This document shows positions 44,985 to 53,955 of a stretch of 64,000 nt of DNA, one piece after another. The position numbers and the translations under genes are program-made. The stretch's first letter is position 1; each line of letters begins with the position of its first letter. Under the pieces are notes generated by a model that was given only the letters and a program-made list of their open reading frames with translations, was not told the origin of the DNA and ran no database searches. The stretch is from Promethearchaeota archaeon (GTDB taxonomy: Archaea > Asgardarchaeota > Lokiarchaeia > Sigyniarchaeales > SOKP01), in NCBI GenBank assembly GCA_018238625.1, contig JABCSY010000005.1:1-64000 (forward strand), given 5' to 3'.

Positions 44985-45401
44985 CTATAACGATACCACT
45001 TTTGCTCCTTCGCTAATTTCCATGAAACCTGCTGCTCCAATTGGATCCTCAACAAAGTCCCACATTTGTTCCCTTTTTATACCCATTAAATCCATAGTCA
45101 TTTGACATGGGTAAAGCTTTAATTTACCGTCTTCAACTGCGTCCTTGATTAATTCCCAAGGATTATCAATCCCAAATTTCTTTAATCTTTTCCTAAACAT
45201 CATAGCACCCATCCCCTTCATTGCGGTTGGCATGCCATTTGCTTTAGGCTTAAACTTTCTTTTTAAGAGGCTTAAACCCCAAAAGGTAAAGAAAAAGTTC
45301 ATTTCTTCGTCCATTGCTGCTCCAGTAGTTCCAAGAATAGTCGCCATCATAAATTTTTCGAAGGATTTATCACTTACAATAAAACTCATTTTTTCAGCCA
45401 T
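44985..45401 (-). CDS. DsrE2-like (DsrE/F family) sulfur carrier
   Basis: I start at ATG 45401 (138 residues); a GTG three codons earlier is possible. The protein matches the DsrE/DsrF/DrsH-like group: MSFIVSDKSFEKFMMATILG, FFFTFWGLSLLKRK, and LYPCQMTMDLMGI, in which the cysteine is the usual sulfur-binding residue. It is the last gene of a sulfur-relay operon with TusA and DsrEFH-like genes, 112 bp after DsrH. Family members carry persulfide sulfur between TusA-type donors and acceptors. Confidence 0.85.
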   Translation of the reverse strand: MAEKMSFIVSDKSFEKFMMATILGTTGAAMDEEMNFFFTFWGLSLLKRKFKPKANGMPTAMKGMGAMMFRKRLKKFGIDNPWELIKDAVEDGKLKLYPCQMTMDLMGIKREQMWDFVEDPIGAAGFMEISEGAKVVSL

Positions 45402-45513
45402 TTTAAACACTTTTTTTTTCTGTTTTTTTTTTATATTTTTTTTATTTTCAATAAATTTTTAACTAAATTCTCTTGATATGGTATTAAAAAATCTTAATTA
45501 TTGTCTCGGACTA

Positions 45514-45864
45514 TTACATCCAAGATACTATTTTTAACTTATTGTCTAAAAGATCTATTAAGTCGTCGTATTCAATAGGTTTAATTTTTTCGTGCGTTTG
45601 TTCCAAGTTTATTCCACGAGCCTTCAAATCGGGAATCATCGCATATAATGTAACTTTCAAGCTGAGAAGCTCTTCCATTGCTTCTGTAATTCTACCTCTC
45701 TTATTAATGCCAATAACCCCATCGTGGATTAAAACTATTCCAATTTGGCTCCCTTTTTTAATCTGACCTTTCAATATAGGTAATAATCGCTCTAAATGGT
45801 TCCCTGTAATTTCGCTAAACCCAAATAAATATAAAAATTTAAATTCACTTAATTCTTGCGTCAT
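45514..45864 (-). CDS. DsrH/TusB-like sulfur-relay protein
   Basis: The 116-residue protein fits the small DsrH/TusB fold: YLFGFSEITGN start, GIVLIHDGVIGI strand-loop near 42-53, and LYAMIPDLKARGI near 72-84. It lacks an obvious conserved cysteine, whereas classical DsrH often has one. It lies 15 bp after the DsrF-like gene in the operon and should form part of a heteromeric sulfur-transfer complex. Confidence 0.75.
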   Translation of the reverse strand: MTQELSEFKFLYLFGFSEITGNHLERLLPILKGQIKKGSQIGIVLIHDGVIGINKRGRITEAMEELLSLKVTLYAMIPDLKARGINLEQTHEKIKPIEYDDLIDLLDNKLKIVSWM

Positions 45865-45879
45865 TTTTATATTCCTCCG

Positions 45880-46248
45880 TTAAAACCTAAAGCAGGTGTC
45901 TGCTTGTTCGATTAAATCGATTAATTCGTCAATACTAATGACTTTTAAATTCTCGTATTCTATTAAATCTTCAAATGTTAAGCCAGCATCTTTTAACGAT
46001 TTATCTAAAACATATAATTCTAAGTCAGATAAGTCTGCTATTTCAAGAAACTCATCTACGGGGTCCATACCAACGACTGTAGGCTTAGCGTGTTTGTTTA
46101 AAAGATAAACCGCGTCTCCAGTGAAAACTATTTGGCAATTGATAGATTCTCCAAGAGCTACAAATCCCGAACCAATCCGAATCGCTTCAGCAGCAGAATT
46201 CTTGCCCGTAGGTGATTGATCGGCTATAATTACAACAGATTCTACCAT
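45880..46248 (-). CDS. DsrF/TusC-like sulfur-relay protein
   Basis: The 122-residue protein has the DsrEF-family pattern VVIIADQSPTGKNSAAEAIRIGSG-like start, a central GDAVYLL strand, and an acidic C-terminal helical region. The only cysteines are C39 in SINCQIVF and one near the C-terminus (ADTCFRF). It lies between DsrE- and DsrH-like genes with 5-bp and 15-bp gaps, the canonical order. It is the likely structural subunit of a DsrEFH-type complex. Confidence 0.8.
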   Translation of the reverse strand: MVESVVIIADQSPTGKNSAAEAIRIGSGFVALGESINCQIVFTGDAVYLLNKHAKPTVVGMDPVDEFLEIADLSDLELYVLDKSLKDAGLTFEDLIEYENLKVISIDELIDLIEQADTCFRF

Positions 46249-46253
46249 AGTTT

Positions 46254-46622
46254 TTAACCCCCCGTTCCGAAAACAATTAATTTATCTGAATCGATCGCCC
46301 AATTTGAGAAATCTCCTAATCCCTCTTCGGTAGCTCCATCTATGAAATTGCTTTCATTTAACCCTGTAAGACTAACCCAAGTACTACAACCGACAACTGG
46401 TATATTGTTTTCACCGCAAAAATCTTGTAACTTCTTTGGAATGTTCCTGATTGTAGTGCCACTGCTAATGTCTTTCTTTAGGTTGTATACTCCCGAGCCG
46501 TAAAAGAATAATCCCTTGACCGTATTTCCCTTCCTAATAATAGCTTTGCAAATCTCAATTAAAGAATCAACAGCTTCAAATTTATAGGGTTCTGTGCTAA
46601 TAAAGAAAACATATTTAGACAT
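46254..46622 (-). CDS. DsrE/TusD-like sulfur-relay protein
   Basis: The 122-residue protein starts KYVFFISTEPYKFEAV, has LFFYGSGVYNL near 38-48, and the C in PVVGCSTWVSLTG near 79, at the place of the sulfur-accepting cysteine of TusD/DsrE. It is followed 5 bp later by the DsrF-like gene and preceded by TusA, so it probably receives sulfur from TusA. Confidence 0.82.
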   Translation of the reverse strand: MSKYVFFISTEPYKFEAVDSLIEICKAIIRKGNTVKGLFFYGSGVYNLKKDISSGTTIRNIPKKLQDFCGENNIPVVGCSTWVSLTGLNESNFIDGATEEGLGDFSNWAIDSDKLIVFGTGG

Positions 46623-46651
46623 AATAATATCCTTACTCCATATAATGCGTT

Positions 46652-46876
46652 TTAAGCCTTTTTAATGACAAAAATTAAGTTTCCATTATCTTCTCGAAGT
46701 TCGACTAATTCGTCGCCTATTTTAGTAAGAAGCGCTGGAATGTCCTTCTTCGCTCCAACATCGTCAACGATTACTTCTATTATTTGTCCTGAAGTCAAAC
46801 TTTTCAATTCTTTTTTAGTTTTCAAAACTGGTAACGGACATTTTAAACCAGTATAATCAACTGTTTTATCAGCCAT
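46652..46876 (-). CDS. tusA: TusA/SirA-like sulfur carrier
   Basis: I start at ATG 46876 (74 residues). The CPLP motif with Cys13 is the TusA signature that accepts persulfide sulfur from a cysteine desulfurase or rhodanese. It is the first gene of the operon TusA-DsrE-DsrF-DsrH-DsrE2-like. The operon may supply sulfur for tRNA thiolation or for a sulfur-oxidation route; neither dissimilatory sulfite reductase nor sHdr genes are in the window. The 286 bp before it form a shared promoter region with the Lrp gene. Confidence 0.9.
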   Translation of the reverse strand: MADKTVDYTGLKCPLPVLKTKKELKSLTSGQIIEVIVDDVGAKKDIPALLTKIGDELVELREDNGNLIFVIKKA

Positions 46877-47171
46877 TTTTTTCACTTTTAATAGTTATTT
46901 TATCTATTTTTTTTTATTTTGATATCAAAATAAATTAATTTATGATATCTTTGTAGTAAAGAAATATGAAATAATATTTAAATAGTAGTTTTCTTAACTA
47001 TAATATATTGATTTATTAATAAAAAATCACTAAAGTAAAGTGAGATTTTAGTGAAAAAAATATAAGTAATAAAAACTTAATAAAGCTTTAGAGAACTAAA
47101 TTTCTAAAAAAATGTAAAAAAATAAGAAAAAAATAGTTAAAAATAATTTAAATTAAAATGGGCTTAATAAC

Positions 47172-47672
47172 ATGACAACAACAAATATAAATCGTTCAGA
47201 GATTGACGAATTTGATAGGAACATTTTAGATTTACTACAAAATGATGCAAAAATTACAATAAAAGAGATTTCTGATAAAGTTGGAAAAAGTCCGACTGCT
47301 ATAAGGTCTCGAATAGTAAGGTTAGAAGAAAAATATATAAAAAAATACGTAGCTTTAATAGATTGCCGTCAATTAGGATATCGCGAAATGGTAATAGCTT
47401 CATTACGAGTAAACTCTTCTCAGCCTATAGAACGCATTAAGGGACATATTGAAAGTATGGAAAAAATTAAGTATGCTTATGTGGTTACTGGAGAATATCC
47501 TTTATTTATTATGGCAAAATGTCTAAATCATCAAGATTCCATGGGTCTCATTGAAACACTCCGCAATCTTCCAGGAGTAGAAGAAGTTAAGACCCAAATC
47601 GTATTAGATCGTATTAAAGAGGACCATACGATCATAATTCCTGAACCAATAGACAAGGATAAAATTTATTAG
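47172..47672 (+). CDS. Lrp/AsnC family transcriptional regulator
   Basis: The 166-residue protein has an N-terminal helix-turn-helix (about 14-60; ITIKEISDKVGKSPTAIRSR) and a C-terminal RAM ligand domain (YVVTGEYPLFIMAKC, LPGVEEVKTQIVL). Such proteins form octamers and respond to amino acids. It is divergent from the sulfur-relay operon, so it may regulate that operon; this is positional inference. Confidence 0.92.
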   Translation: MTTTNINRSEIDEFDRNILDLLQNDAKITIKEISDKVGKSPTAIRSRIVRLEEKYIKKYVALIDCRQLGYREMVIASLRVNSSQPIERIKGHIESMEKIKYAYVVTGEYPLFIMAKCLNHQDSMGLIETLRNLPGVEEVKTQIVLDRIKEDHTIIIPEPIDKDKIY

Positions 47673-47793
47673 GATTATGTTATACTTAATAAAGTAAACG
47701 GGCTAATTATCTGGCAAGAATTAAAATCCTGGAAGAGTTTTCTAAAAAAATCAATTTGATACAAAAGATTTAACATTTGGGCAAAAAGCAAAT

Positions 47794-48063
47794 TTATAAT
47801 TTTCTCAACTTTTTAACCTTTTCTTTGTTAATTTGCTTTATTTCCTTAGTTAACTTAAGAAGGGAGGCATTCAATTCACCTCTTTTGGCCTTTAGTACAG
47901 ATAAATTCGAGCCATGAGTTTTTTTTGATTCATGTCTTATTCCTTGTTCAACTTTACTTAATTCTTTGTGCTTAGATGCAAGTTTTGATTCAAGTTCTTT
48001 TAACTTTTTATTGTATTCAGAATGAACTTTTCTAGATAATTCATATCTTGAATTATTTGTCAT
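47794..48063 (-). CDS. Small lysine-rich coiled-coil protein A
   Basis: The 89-residue protein is one long predicted helix with heptad spacing, very rich in Lys and Glu, ending INKEKVKKLRKL. A second protein of exactly 89 residues at 58000-58269 matches it along the whole length (shared KKLKxLESKLAxKHKEL and the same C-terminal end). I recognise no family. A structural or nucleic-acid-associated role is possible given the basic end. Confidence 0.7.
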   Translation of the reverse strand: MTNNSRYELSRKVHSEYNKKLKELESKLASKHKELSKVEQGIRHESKKTHGSNLSVLKAKRGELNASLLKLTKEIKQINKEKVKKLRKL

Positions 48064-48353
48064 AAAATATTCAGATTTATACTTTTATTTAATACTTAAT
48101 TTAAAAGTAGTTAATTTGATTAGATTAAGTTTTATTTTAATATAAGTTTAGAGGAACACAATAGGTATATTAATTGTTTGTGTAATTCTTAATATCTCTT
48201 TTTTTCTTTTTTCATATATTTTCTCTTATGATTAAGACAAGAATTTTATTTTTTATTTAACCAATTTGTCCAAAATGCGATTTAAAATAATGGAAATTTT
48301 AAATACTTCTAAGAATTTAATTATTGAATTTAATTAAAATATTAAATAAAAAA

Positions 48354-49646
48354 ATGAGTGAACGAGAACAAGTCGAATTTAAGAATTATTATATTGCTAT
48401 TTTTAATGTGAATTACCTTTTCCAAGGAATCAATCAATCTTTGTTTGCGGTAATTATACCAATTTATTTGATCCAATTTATTGGAGTGATCGACGCTTCG
48501 CAACTCGCGTTTCTGGGATCAATAATTATGTTACCCTGGATTTTTAAAATTTTTTATGGAATTATTGGCGATAAATTTGGGTTAAAAAAAATAGGGAGAA
48601 GGCGACCTTGGATAATAAGCATGGTATCGTTTTCGGGAGTATTATGGATCATTTTAGGATTACCTAACGTGATTACAGCTGAAAATTCCATTTCTGTTTT
48701 TACGATTATGGGTATTCTAATCTTTTTTGGAGTTGCTTTCGGTGATACAATTATCGACGGTTTATTGCTGGATATTACACCAAAGGAAAAATTGGGACGC
48801 GTATCAGGGTTAAATTGGGGTCTAAGGTCTGTAGGAGCTATAGCGGGAGGCCCATTATTTGCTCTATTAGTAGTTTATGGCGGCTTAGAAGTACCGATGT
48901 TATTTATCATTGTAGGAATTTTTACTATTCTGTGTTCGTTTTTAACTTTTTTCATAAAAGAACCTACAGTATACCCAGAAGCCAAAATTGGTAAGCATCT
49001 CAAGGAAATGTTTAACAATAAAAGAGATTGGAAAACATACGGATTTGCTTTATTCGCTTCTATTATTGATTCTGTTGGTATTTTGTTTGTCTCAATTTTC
49101 ATCTTAATAAACATGGGTTTATTAGCTTCAAGTGGGACGTCCCTTTCACTACCTAGCGGAGACTTAAATATATACTTAGTAAATGGCTACATAACTATGA
49201 TAATTGCTATTGGGGTGGTGATTGGAGCAATACTTGGAGGGCAGATCGCTGATCGAATCACAAGAAAAGTTAGCGTTTATATTGCTTACATAATAACGAC
49301 CATCTCTTTATTGCTGATGATGGTTCCATTAGAATGGCCTATTTTATTGATCTTTTCGACGCTTGTAGGATGTGCAATTGGGTGGCGTCATTCTAGTTAC
49401 GCTGCTGTAGTAACTGAAATTTCAAAGCAGCATCCCGAGATGAGTAGTACTTATTACTCATTATGTAATGCTTTCGCAAATTTAGGTAGCACGCTCGGAA
49501 TGTCTTTAACCGGAATTATTTTAGGGGCCACGGCCTCGTATCTAATAGTGTTTCTATTTATGGCTTTAATCTCTAATATAGGCCTTGCTGGTTTCTTAAT
49601 GTTAAAAAAGGAAGATTACGAGCATAAAGCAATCAAAGAGAATTAG
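48354..49646 (+). CDS. Major facilitator superfamily transporter
   Basis: I choose ATG 48354 (430 residues) over an upstream in-frame TTG. There are about 12 hydrophobic segments in two halves. The loop after helix 2 has GIIGDKFGLKKIGRRRPW, the MFS G-x3-D-x2-G motif A, and a second copy occurs as GGQIADRITRK after helix 8. The RRRPW variant is seen in sugar- or folate-type carriers of the family. Substrate is not predictable. Confidence 0.9.
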   Translation: MSEREQVEFKNYYIAIFNVNYLFQGINQSLFAVIIPIYLIQFIGVIDASQLAFLGSIIMLPWIFKIFYGIIGDKFGLKKIGRRRPWIISMVSFSGVLWIILGLPNVITAENSISVFTIMGILIFFGVAFGDTIIDGLLLDITPKEKLGRVSGLNWGLRSVGAIAGGPLFALLVVYGGLEVPMLFIIVGIFTILCSFLTFFIKEPTVYPEAKIGKHLKEMFNNKRDWKTYGFALFASIIDSVGILFVSIFILINMGLLASSGTSLSLPSGDLNIYLVNGYITMIIAIGVVIGAILGGQIADRITRKVSVYIAYIITTISLLLMMVPLEWPILLIFSTLVGCAIGWRHSSYAAVVTEISKQHPEMSSTYYSLCNAFANLGSTLGMSLTGIILGATASYLIVFLFMALISNIGLAGFLMLKKEDYEHKAIKEN

Positions 49647-49805
49647 AAACACTAATTAATTCCCCTTTTTTTTATTTAGCGTTTAATTTAAAATCGAGAA
49701 GATGAAAGGTTCGTTATTTTTCAATTATTATTGGGAATTGAACCTTTAAATAATCTTTTTATATTAATATATTCAGATAACAAAATATGAGGGATTTTTC
49801 TAAAA

Positions 49806-50018
49806 ATGAGACCTCGATGTGAAAAATGTGGAAAACGGATCCAGCGAATTCATAGAAGGTTAATTCATTTCTATCCAGATTATTGCCCTTCATGTGGAAC
49901 AAAAATTAGCTTAAAACAAAAAAGTGATTTGAGATATTATGAAACTATTGTTTGCATAGTAGTATTTACTATATTTGCTATAGTGATGATGACTTTTACC
50001 CAACTTGGTTTAATTTAA
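49806..50018 (+). CDS. Zinc-ribbon protein with one transmembrane helix
   Basis: The 70-residue protein has CEKCGK near 5-10 and CPSCGTK near 27-33, a four-cysteine zinc ribbon, followed by a single C-terminal transmembrane helix (TIVCIVVFTIFAIVMMTF). This tail-anchored zinc-ribbon form is frequent in archaea. Function unknown. Confidence 0.65.
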   Translation: MRPRCEKCGKRIQRIHRRLIHFYPDYCPSCGTKISLKQKSDLRYYETIVCIVVFTIFAIVMMTFTQLGLI

Positions 50019-50035
50019 AAATAGAAAGAAAGCAT

Positions 50036-50764
50036 CTAATTTATATATTTTAATAGAACATCTAAATCTGCTAGTTTGTCAATAGGTTTAATAATTATAT
50101 CGTCTGCTTCGGTAATTGTTAATATCTCTTTTATCTCCTTTTCTGAAACAACAGCAGATATCAAAACTATAGGAATTGCTTTATATAGCATCTTAGATTT
50201 TAGCATCTGGCACAATTTGGTTCCGTCAATATTGCTAGTTTTTAAATCTATATCTAATAAAATGGCTTGAGGAGTAGAAGTTTTCAAAATATCAAGTCCT
50301 TCTTCGGAAGTTTCTACAGATTTAATATCTACGTCTTTTCTCTTAAAATAGGTGTCAACTGTTTTGCGTTCTAATTCGTTATCTTCAATATATAAAATAT
50401 CAAAGTTTTTTATATATCTAATCAACTTAGGTTTTTCATAATGTCGTTTTATTAAATTTTCTAAATCTACCAAGGCGTTTTTTATATTTTCTATATTTTC
50501 AATTAACTTTTTTGGTTCATTTAGAAAACTACCTAACATTAGAATTGATACTTTAAGAGGTGAAAGTTTCTGTTTTAACTCTTCGTGAAAAGTCGTGTGT
50601 AATTCAAAAGAATCAATAGCTTCCCTAATGGAACTATTAATAGATTTTTCATCGTACTCTTTTTTTTCGATGTCTTTTTGTAACATCTGATAAACATTAT
50701 CGATATAAGAATTAACGGAATTTCTTATTATTTTTGCTTGATTTTTAATGCTATTCTGTTCCAT
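50036..50764 (-). CDS. Response regulator with helical N-terminal domain
   Basis: In the 242-residue protein, residues ~120-242 form a receiver domain: acidic pair in LYIEDNE, phosphorylation site in ILLDIDL, Thr/Ser position in VLISA, and Lys in IIKPID. Residues 1-115 are helical with FHEELKQKLSPLKVSIL near 56-72, which looks like a degenerate histidine-kinase phosphoacceptor helix. It lies 143 bp after the PAS kinase gene on the same strand and is its probable partner. No DNA-binding domain is present. Confidence 0.8.
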   Translation of the reverse strand: MEQNSIKNQAKIIRNSVNSYIDNVYQMLQKDIEKKEYDEKSINSSIREAIDSFELHTTFHEELKQKLSPLKVSILMLGSFLNEPKKLIENIENIKNALVDLENLIKRHYEKPKLIRYIKNFDILYIEDNELERKTVDTYFKRKDVDIKSVETSEEGLDILKTSTPQAILLDIDLKTSNIDGTKLCQMLKSKMLYKAIPIVLISAVVSEKEIKEILTITEADDIIIKPIDKLADLDVLLKYIN

Positions 50765-50907
50765 GAATAGTTTTAGTTTACTGTCGAGCGCTGAATCTAC
50801 GTAAGTATACCATTTAATTTGCTTTTTTTCTTTTTCTGTTTTATTACTTTGATTGATACTATTAATTGATTTACACCATCCAAGATTACTATAAACAATA
50901 CTTTTTT

Positions 50908-52524
50908 TTATAATGCTTCAGGAATTTGAATTATGAAATTACTTCCTTGAGTATAATCCCCTTTAATTTTATCTTCAACCCAGATTTCACCCTCGCATAA
51001 ATCTAAAAGCTTTGCAACGAGAGAAAGTCCAAGCCCCATACCTTTAGATCCTATCGGTTTTTTAACATTTCTTTTAAATATAATATTCTTTTTAGTATCA
51101 TTAATGCCAATACCATTATCTTTAAATTCTAATTTGATATGTGATTTCTGATTTTCCATCACTCTTGAAATATTAATTTCAATCTCTACAGCATCATTTT
51201 TATTATAAAGTACAGAGTTTATAAGAATATTTTCAAATACATCAAGTAATAGGTCATTGCAAAGTACGTAAATTTTATTTGCCTCAGATTCGATGTTAAC
51301 AATTATTTCTCGTTTTTGGAAATTTACTTTTACATATTGGGTAGCACTTCTTATTTTCTCAAAAATCTCTATAGGTTTTAAAGGTATTTCAGATTCTTCA
51401 ATGTCTGATAGTTCTCTTATATTATTTATTAACTTTTTCCCTCGTTTAATCTGTTGCTCAATTGCTTTAAAATATTCAAGCATATCATTATTTTCAATAT
51501 TTTTTTTTAACAAGGTTTCACATAATTCTATGGAATTTCCAATCGTGTGAAACATGTTAGAAATATCATGCGTAAACAATCCCTTATAACAATCTGCTCT
51601 ATTATATACCTTTCGATATTTTATTTCTGAACTTTCTAGTTTGATCGTTCTTTCTTTTATTCGAATTTTTAGATCTTTCCTTAAACCGTCTAACTCAATT
51701 TCAGCTAATTTTCGCTCTGTAATGTCTTTAATAAACGTTTGAATAAGGCTCTTTTTACCTATTTTGACAAACGAGGATTCCAATGTTATCCAAAATCTTT
51801 TACCATCGCCTCTAAAGATTTCGAATTCTACAGGTTTTAAATAACCTTCTTTAAGTAATACTACAAATCTTTCTTTAAGGACTTGCTCTATATTTTCAAA
51901 TCTGGGATCTCCCTCACGGCTGAACATTTGAAGTACTTCTCTGAAAGGTTTCCCTATCAAGTCAGAAGGCTTAAATACTGACAAAAACTTATTCATTGGT
52001 TCATTGCAATCAAGGATTATTCCTTTTAAATCTACAAGCCAGATTGCGTAAGGTGTGCTATTAAATAAATTTCGATACATCTCTTCGGATTCTTTTAATT
52101 TCTGTTCTGCCTTTTTGCGCTCGGTAATGTCGCGGTCGATACCCCTATACCCTAAGAGCTCTCCGTTTCCATCGAGGATTGGCTCACCGCTCGTTTCAAG
52201 AATTATTTGCCTTCCGTCCTTATGGATGTTTATATTTTCAAGCCATGTAAGAGATTTTTGAGATTCAACTGCTGCTTGGAAAAGTTTACGTACTCGCTCC
52301 GCCTCGTTTGAGGGCATTAAATCAAAAGGAGTTTTTCCAATGATTTCTTCTGGCTCATATCCTAATATGGCTTTAATTTTTGGACTTGAATAAGTATAGA
52401 CTGAATTAGTATCCACTTCCCAAATCCAATCACTAGTAGTTTCGACCAAAGAGCGAAATCTTTCTTCACTATCGCGCAATTTTCGCTCCGTCTGCTTGCG
52501 CTCGGTAATCTCTTCATGCAGCAT
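50908..52524 (-). CDS. PAS-domain sensor histidine kinase
   Basis: The 538-residue protein has two PAS/PAC units (about 20-135 and 145-275), a coiled linker, a phosphoacceptor helix with FTHDISNMFHTIGN near 327-340, and an HATPase domain with N-box NILINSVLYN, G1 DNGIGI and G2 GMGLGLSL. No transmembrane segment is present, so it senses a cytoplasmic signal. It begins with EITERKQTERK, normally the end of a preceding PAC motif, so a third N-terminal PAS may have been lost. It should phosphorylate the response regulator downstream. Confidence 0.9.
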   Translation of the reverse strand: MLHEEITERKQTERKLRDSEERFRSLVETTSDWIWEVDTNSVYTYSSPKIKAILGYEPEEIIGKTPFDLMPSNEAERVRKLFQAAVESQKSLTWLENINIHKDGRQIILETSGEPILDGNGELLGYRGIDRDITERKKAEQKLKESEEMYRNLFNSTPYAIWLVDLKGIILDCNEPMNKFLSVFKPSDLIGKPFREVLQMFSREGDPRFENIEQVLKERFVVLLKEGYLKPVEFEIFRGDGKRFWITLESSFVKIGKKSLIQTFIKDITERKLAEIELDGLRKDLKIRIKERTIKLESSEIKYRKVYNRADCYKGLFTHDISNMFHTIGNSIELCETLLKKNIENNDMLEYFKAIEQQIKRGKKLINNIRELSDIEESEIPLKPIEIFEKIRSATQYVKVNFQKREIIVNIESEANKIYVLCNDLLLDVFENILINSVLYNKNDAVEIEINISRVMENQKSHIKLEFKDNGIGINDTKKNIIFKRNVKKPIGSKGMGLGLSLVAKLLDLCEGEIWVEDKIKGDYTQGSNFIIQIPEAL

Positions 52525-52810
52525 TAAGAACCAAATTAATTATTTAAATTCTTCTTCAAAATTCCCTAATTTAATATTTAAGGAAGTCAAAAACACCTAC
52601 CCTTTAAATATTGTAATTTTCTTCTTAACTGGAAAAATAAATATAGCTATTATACTAAATTGTTAAAAGTCTATATATATATTTACTTTTTTTCTATAAA
52701 TATTAACACCTTTATAAAATAAAAAGAAGTTAGGTTAATGTGTTGTTTGATGAGCTAAGAACTAACCAGCAATTCTTATTAATCGATTGATGTTAAAATA
52801 ATTAGCTCTT

Positions 52811-52960
52811 TTGATTTTACTAGTAATTCGTAAATTTTACCACTAAAATCTAAGATTTACCAGTATTTCTTTAACTTTTACTAACAATATTCGAAAGAAT
52901 CTTTATATTCAATATTAAATATTAGAAATTTGATCATTCTCAATAATTATAATAATTCTT
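52811..52960 (+). promoter_or_regulatory. Promoter-like block resembling the region before the 53956 gene
   Basis: This block shares TTTACTAGTA, a TTTTAC/GTAAA pair, ATCTTTATATTC and TTTGATCA...TCAATAATTA, in the same order, with 53780-53915. No surface-protein gene follows here. The rest of the 52525-53151 gap is AT-rich without a gene. Confidence 0.45.
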
Positions 52961-53151
52961 ATTGATAATGAAGTTTGAGAGATGATTAGAGGGCGAATGA
53001 AAAACCTATTTAAAAATAGTTTTTTCCAAAAGAAATGTGTGAAAATACTTTTAGATCTAAAATTATAAGAAGAAATTTTCAATAATAACTTGAACTTAAG
53101 TTTATATTTCCTCATTTTCTTCTAATACAAAAAAAAAGAAAAATAATTAAA

Positions 53152-53505
53152 ATGGATAAGAATAAGGATTACTATAAAATTCTCGAAGTCGAAGAAGACG
53201 CTTCCGAGGAAGAAATTAAACTGGCTTATCGGAGATTAGCGAAAAAATATCATCCCGACCTTAATAAAACCGATCCAAAAGCTAAGGAGAAGTTTATTGA
53301 ACTACTTGAAGCTTACGATACATTAAGCGATCCCCAGAGAAGAGAAGTTTATGACCAAGCCGGTTACAATCCAAGAAACATTGATTTAAGCGATATGCTT
53401 TGGAGATATGATTCTACTCGATTTAGAGAAATGCTAAGACAAATATATACGAACCATTATAGAACTCCGTACAATAAACCTCCTCCTGAAGGAATGTATA
53501 CCTAA
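53152..53505 (+). CDS. Short J-domain (DnaJ-like) protein
   Basis: In the 117-residue protein, residues 5-70 form a J domain with HPD at 34-36, the Hsp70-stimulating motif. The glycine-rich, zinc-finger and substrate domains of full DnaJ are absent; instead there is a ~45-residue Arg/Tyr-rich tail ([20 protein letters not shown]). It would act as a specialised Hsp70 co-chaperone. No hsp70 gene is adjacent. Confidence 0.88.
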   Translation: MDKNKDYYKILEVEEDASEEEIKLAYRRLAKKYHPDLNKTDPKAKEKFIELLEAYDTLSDPQRREVYDQAGYNPRNIDLSDMLWRYDSTRFREMLRQIYTNHYRTPYNKPPPEGMYT

Positions 53506-53612
53506 ATGACATCTATATTGCAGCAGTTACATTGGAACATGATGCTGAGTTAGCAACCGATAATGTCAATCATTATCAACGAGTTTCACAATTAAAGATT
53601 ATAAACATATAA
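53505..53612 (+). pseudogene. C-terminal fragment of a PIN-domain toxin
   Basis: Directly after the J-domain stop, a frame reads DIYIAAVTLEHDAELATDN, then VNHYQRVSQLKIINI and TAA 53610-53612. This is the usual C-terminal third of VapC-type PIN toxins (the D-x-x-IAA-x-ALEHDA...TxN pattern). There is no N-terminal half upstream, so only a remnant remains. Confidence 0.7.
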
Positions 53613-53779
53613 ACATGCTTTCAATCTATTTTTATGAATTTTATAACAAAAAAAAAAAGTAAAGTAATTATCAAACATCACCTTTCTTCCCATTTTTAAA
53701 AATTTTATAAATCAATTTTATCGAAAATGTAGACATAAAAAATTGCCTTTTTCTGGGATATTTTCAATTAATTTGAACA

Positions 53780-53915
53780 ATTTTTACTAGTAGCATTCAT
53801 ATTTTTACTGGTAAAAATAAGATTTTACGGTTAATTTCAGTGTAATCTTTATATTCCAGATTCATCTAGAGATATTTGATCAATATCAATAATTACATAT
53901 TAATTTTTGATCATT
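53780..53915 (+). promoter_or_regulatory. Promoter region of the secreted beta-helix gene, with a palindrome
   Basis: It contains TTTTTAC-TG-GTAAAAA, a near-perfect palindrome at about 53800-53817, and CTTTATATTC, and lies 40-175 bp before the ATG at 53956. A related copy lies at 52811-52960. Nothing else is seen in the gap 53613-53955. Confidence 0.45.
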
Positions 53916-53955
53916 TTTGATCAGCATTTAATTTGTAAAAAAAGGTAGAAATTAT

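Noticed and set aside
44985..46876. Dissimilatory sulfur oxidation or sulfite reduction locus
   Set aside because: DsrAB, DsrC, DsrL and sHdr genes are absent; only the carrier proteins are present.
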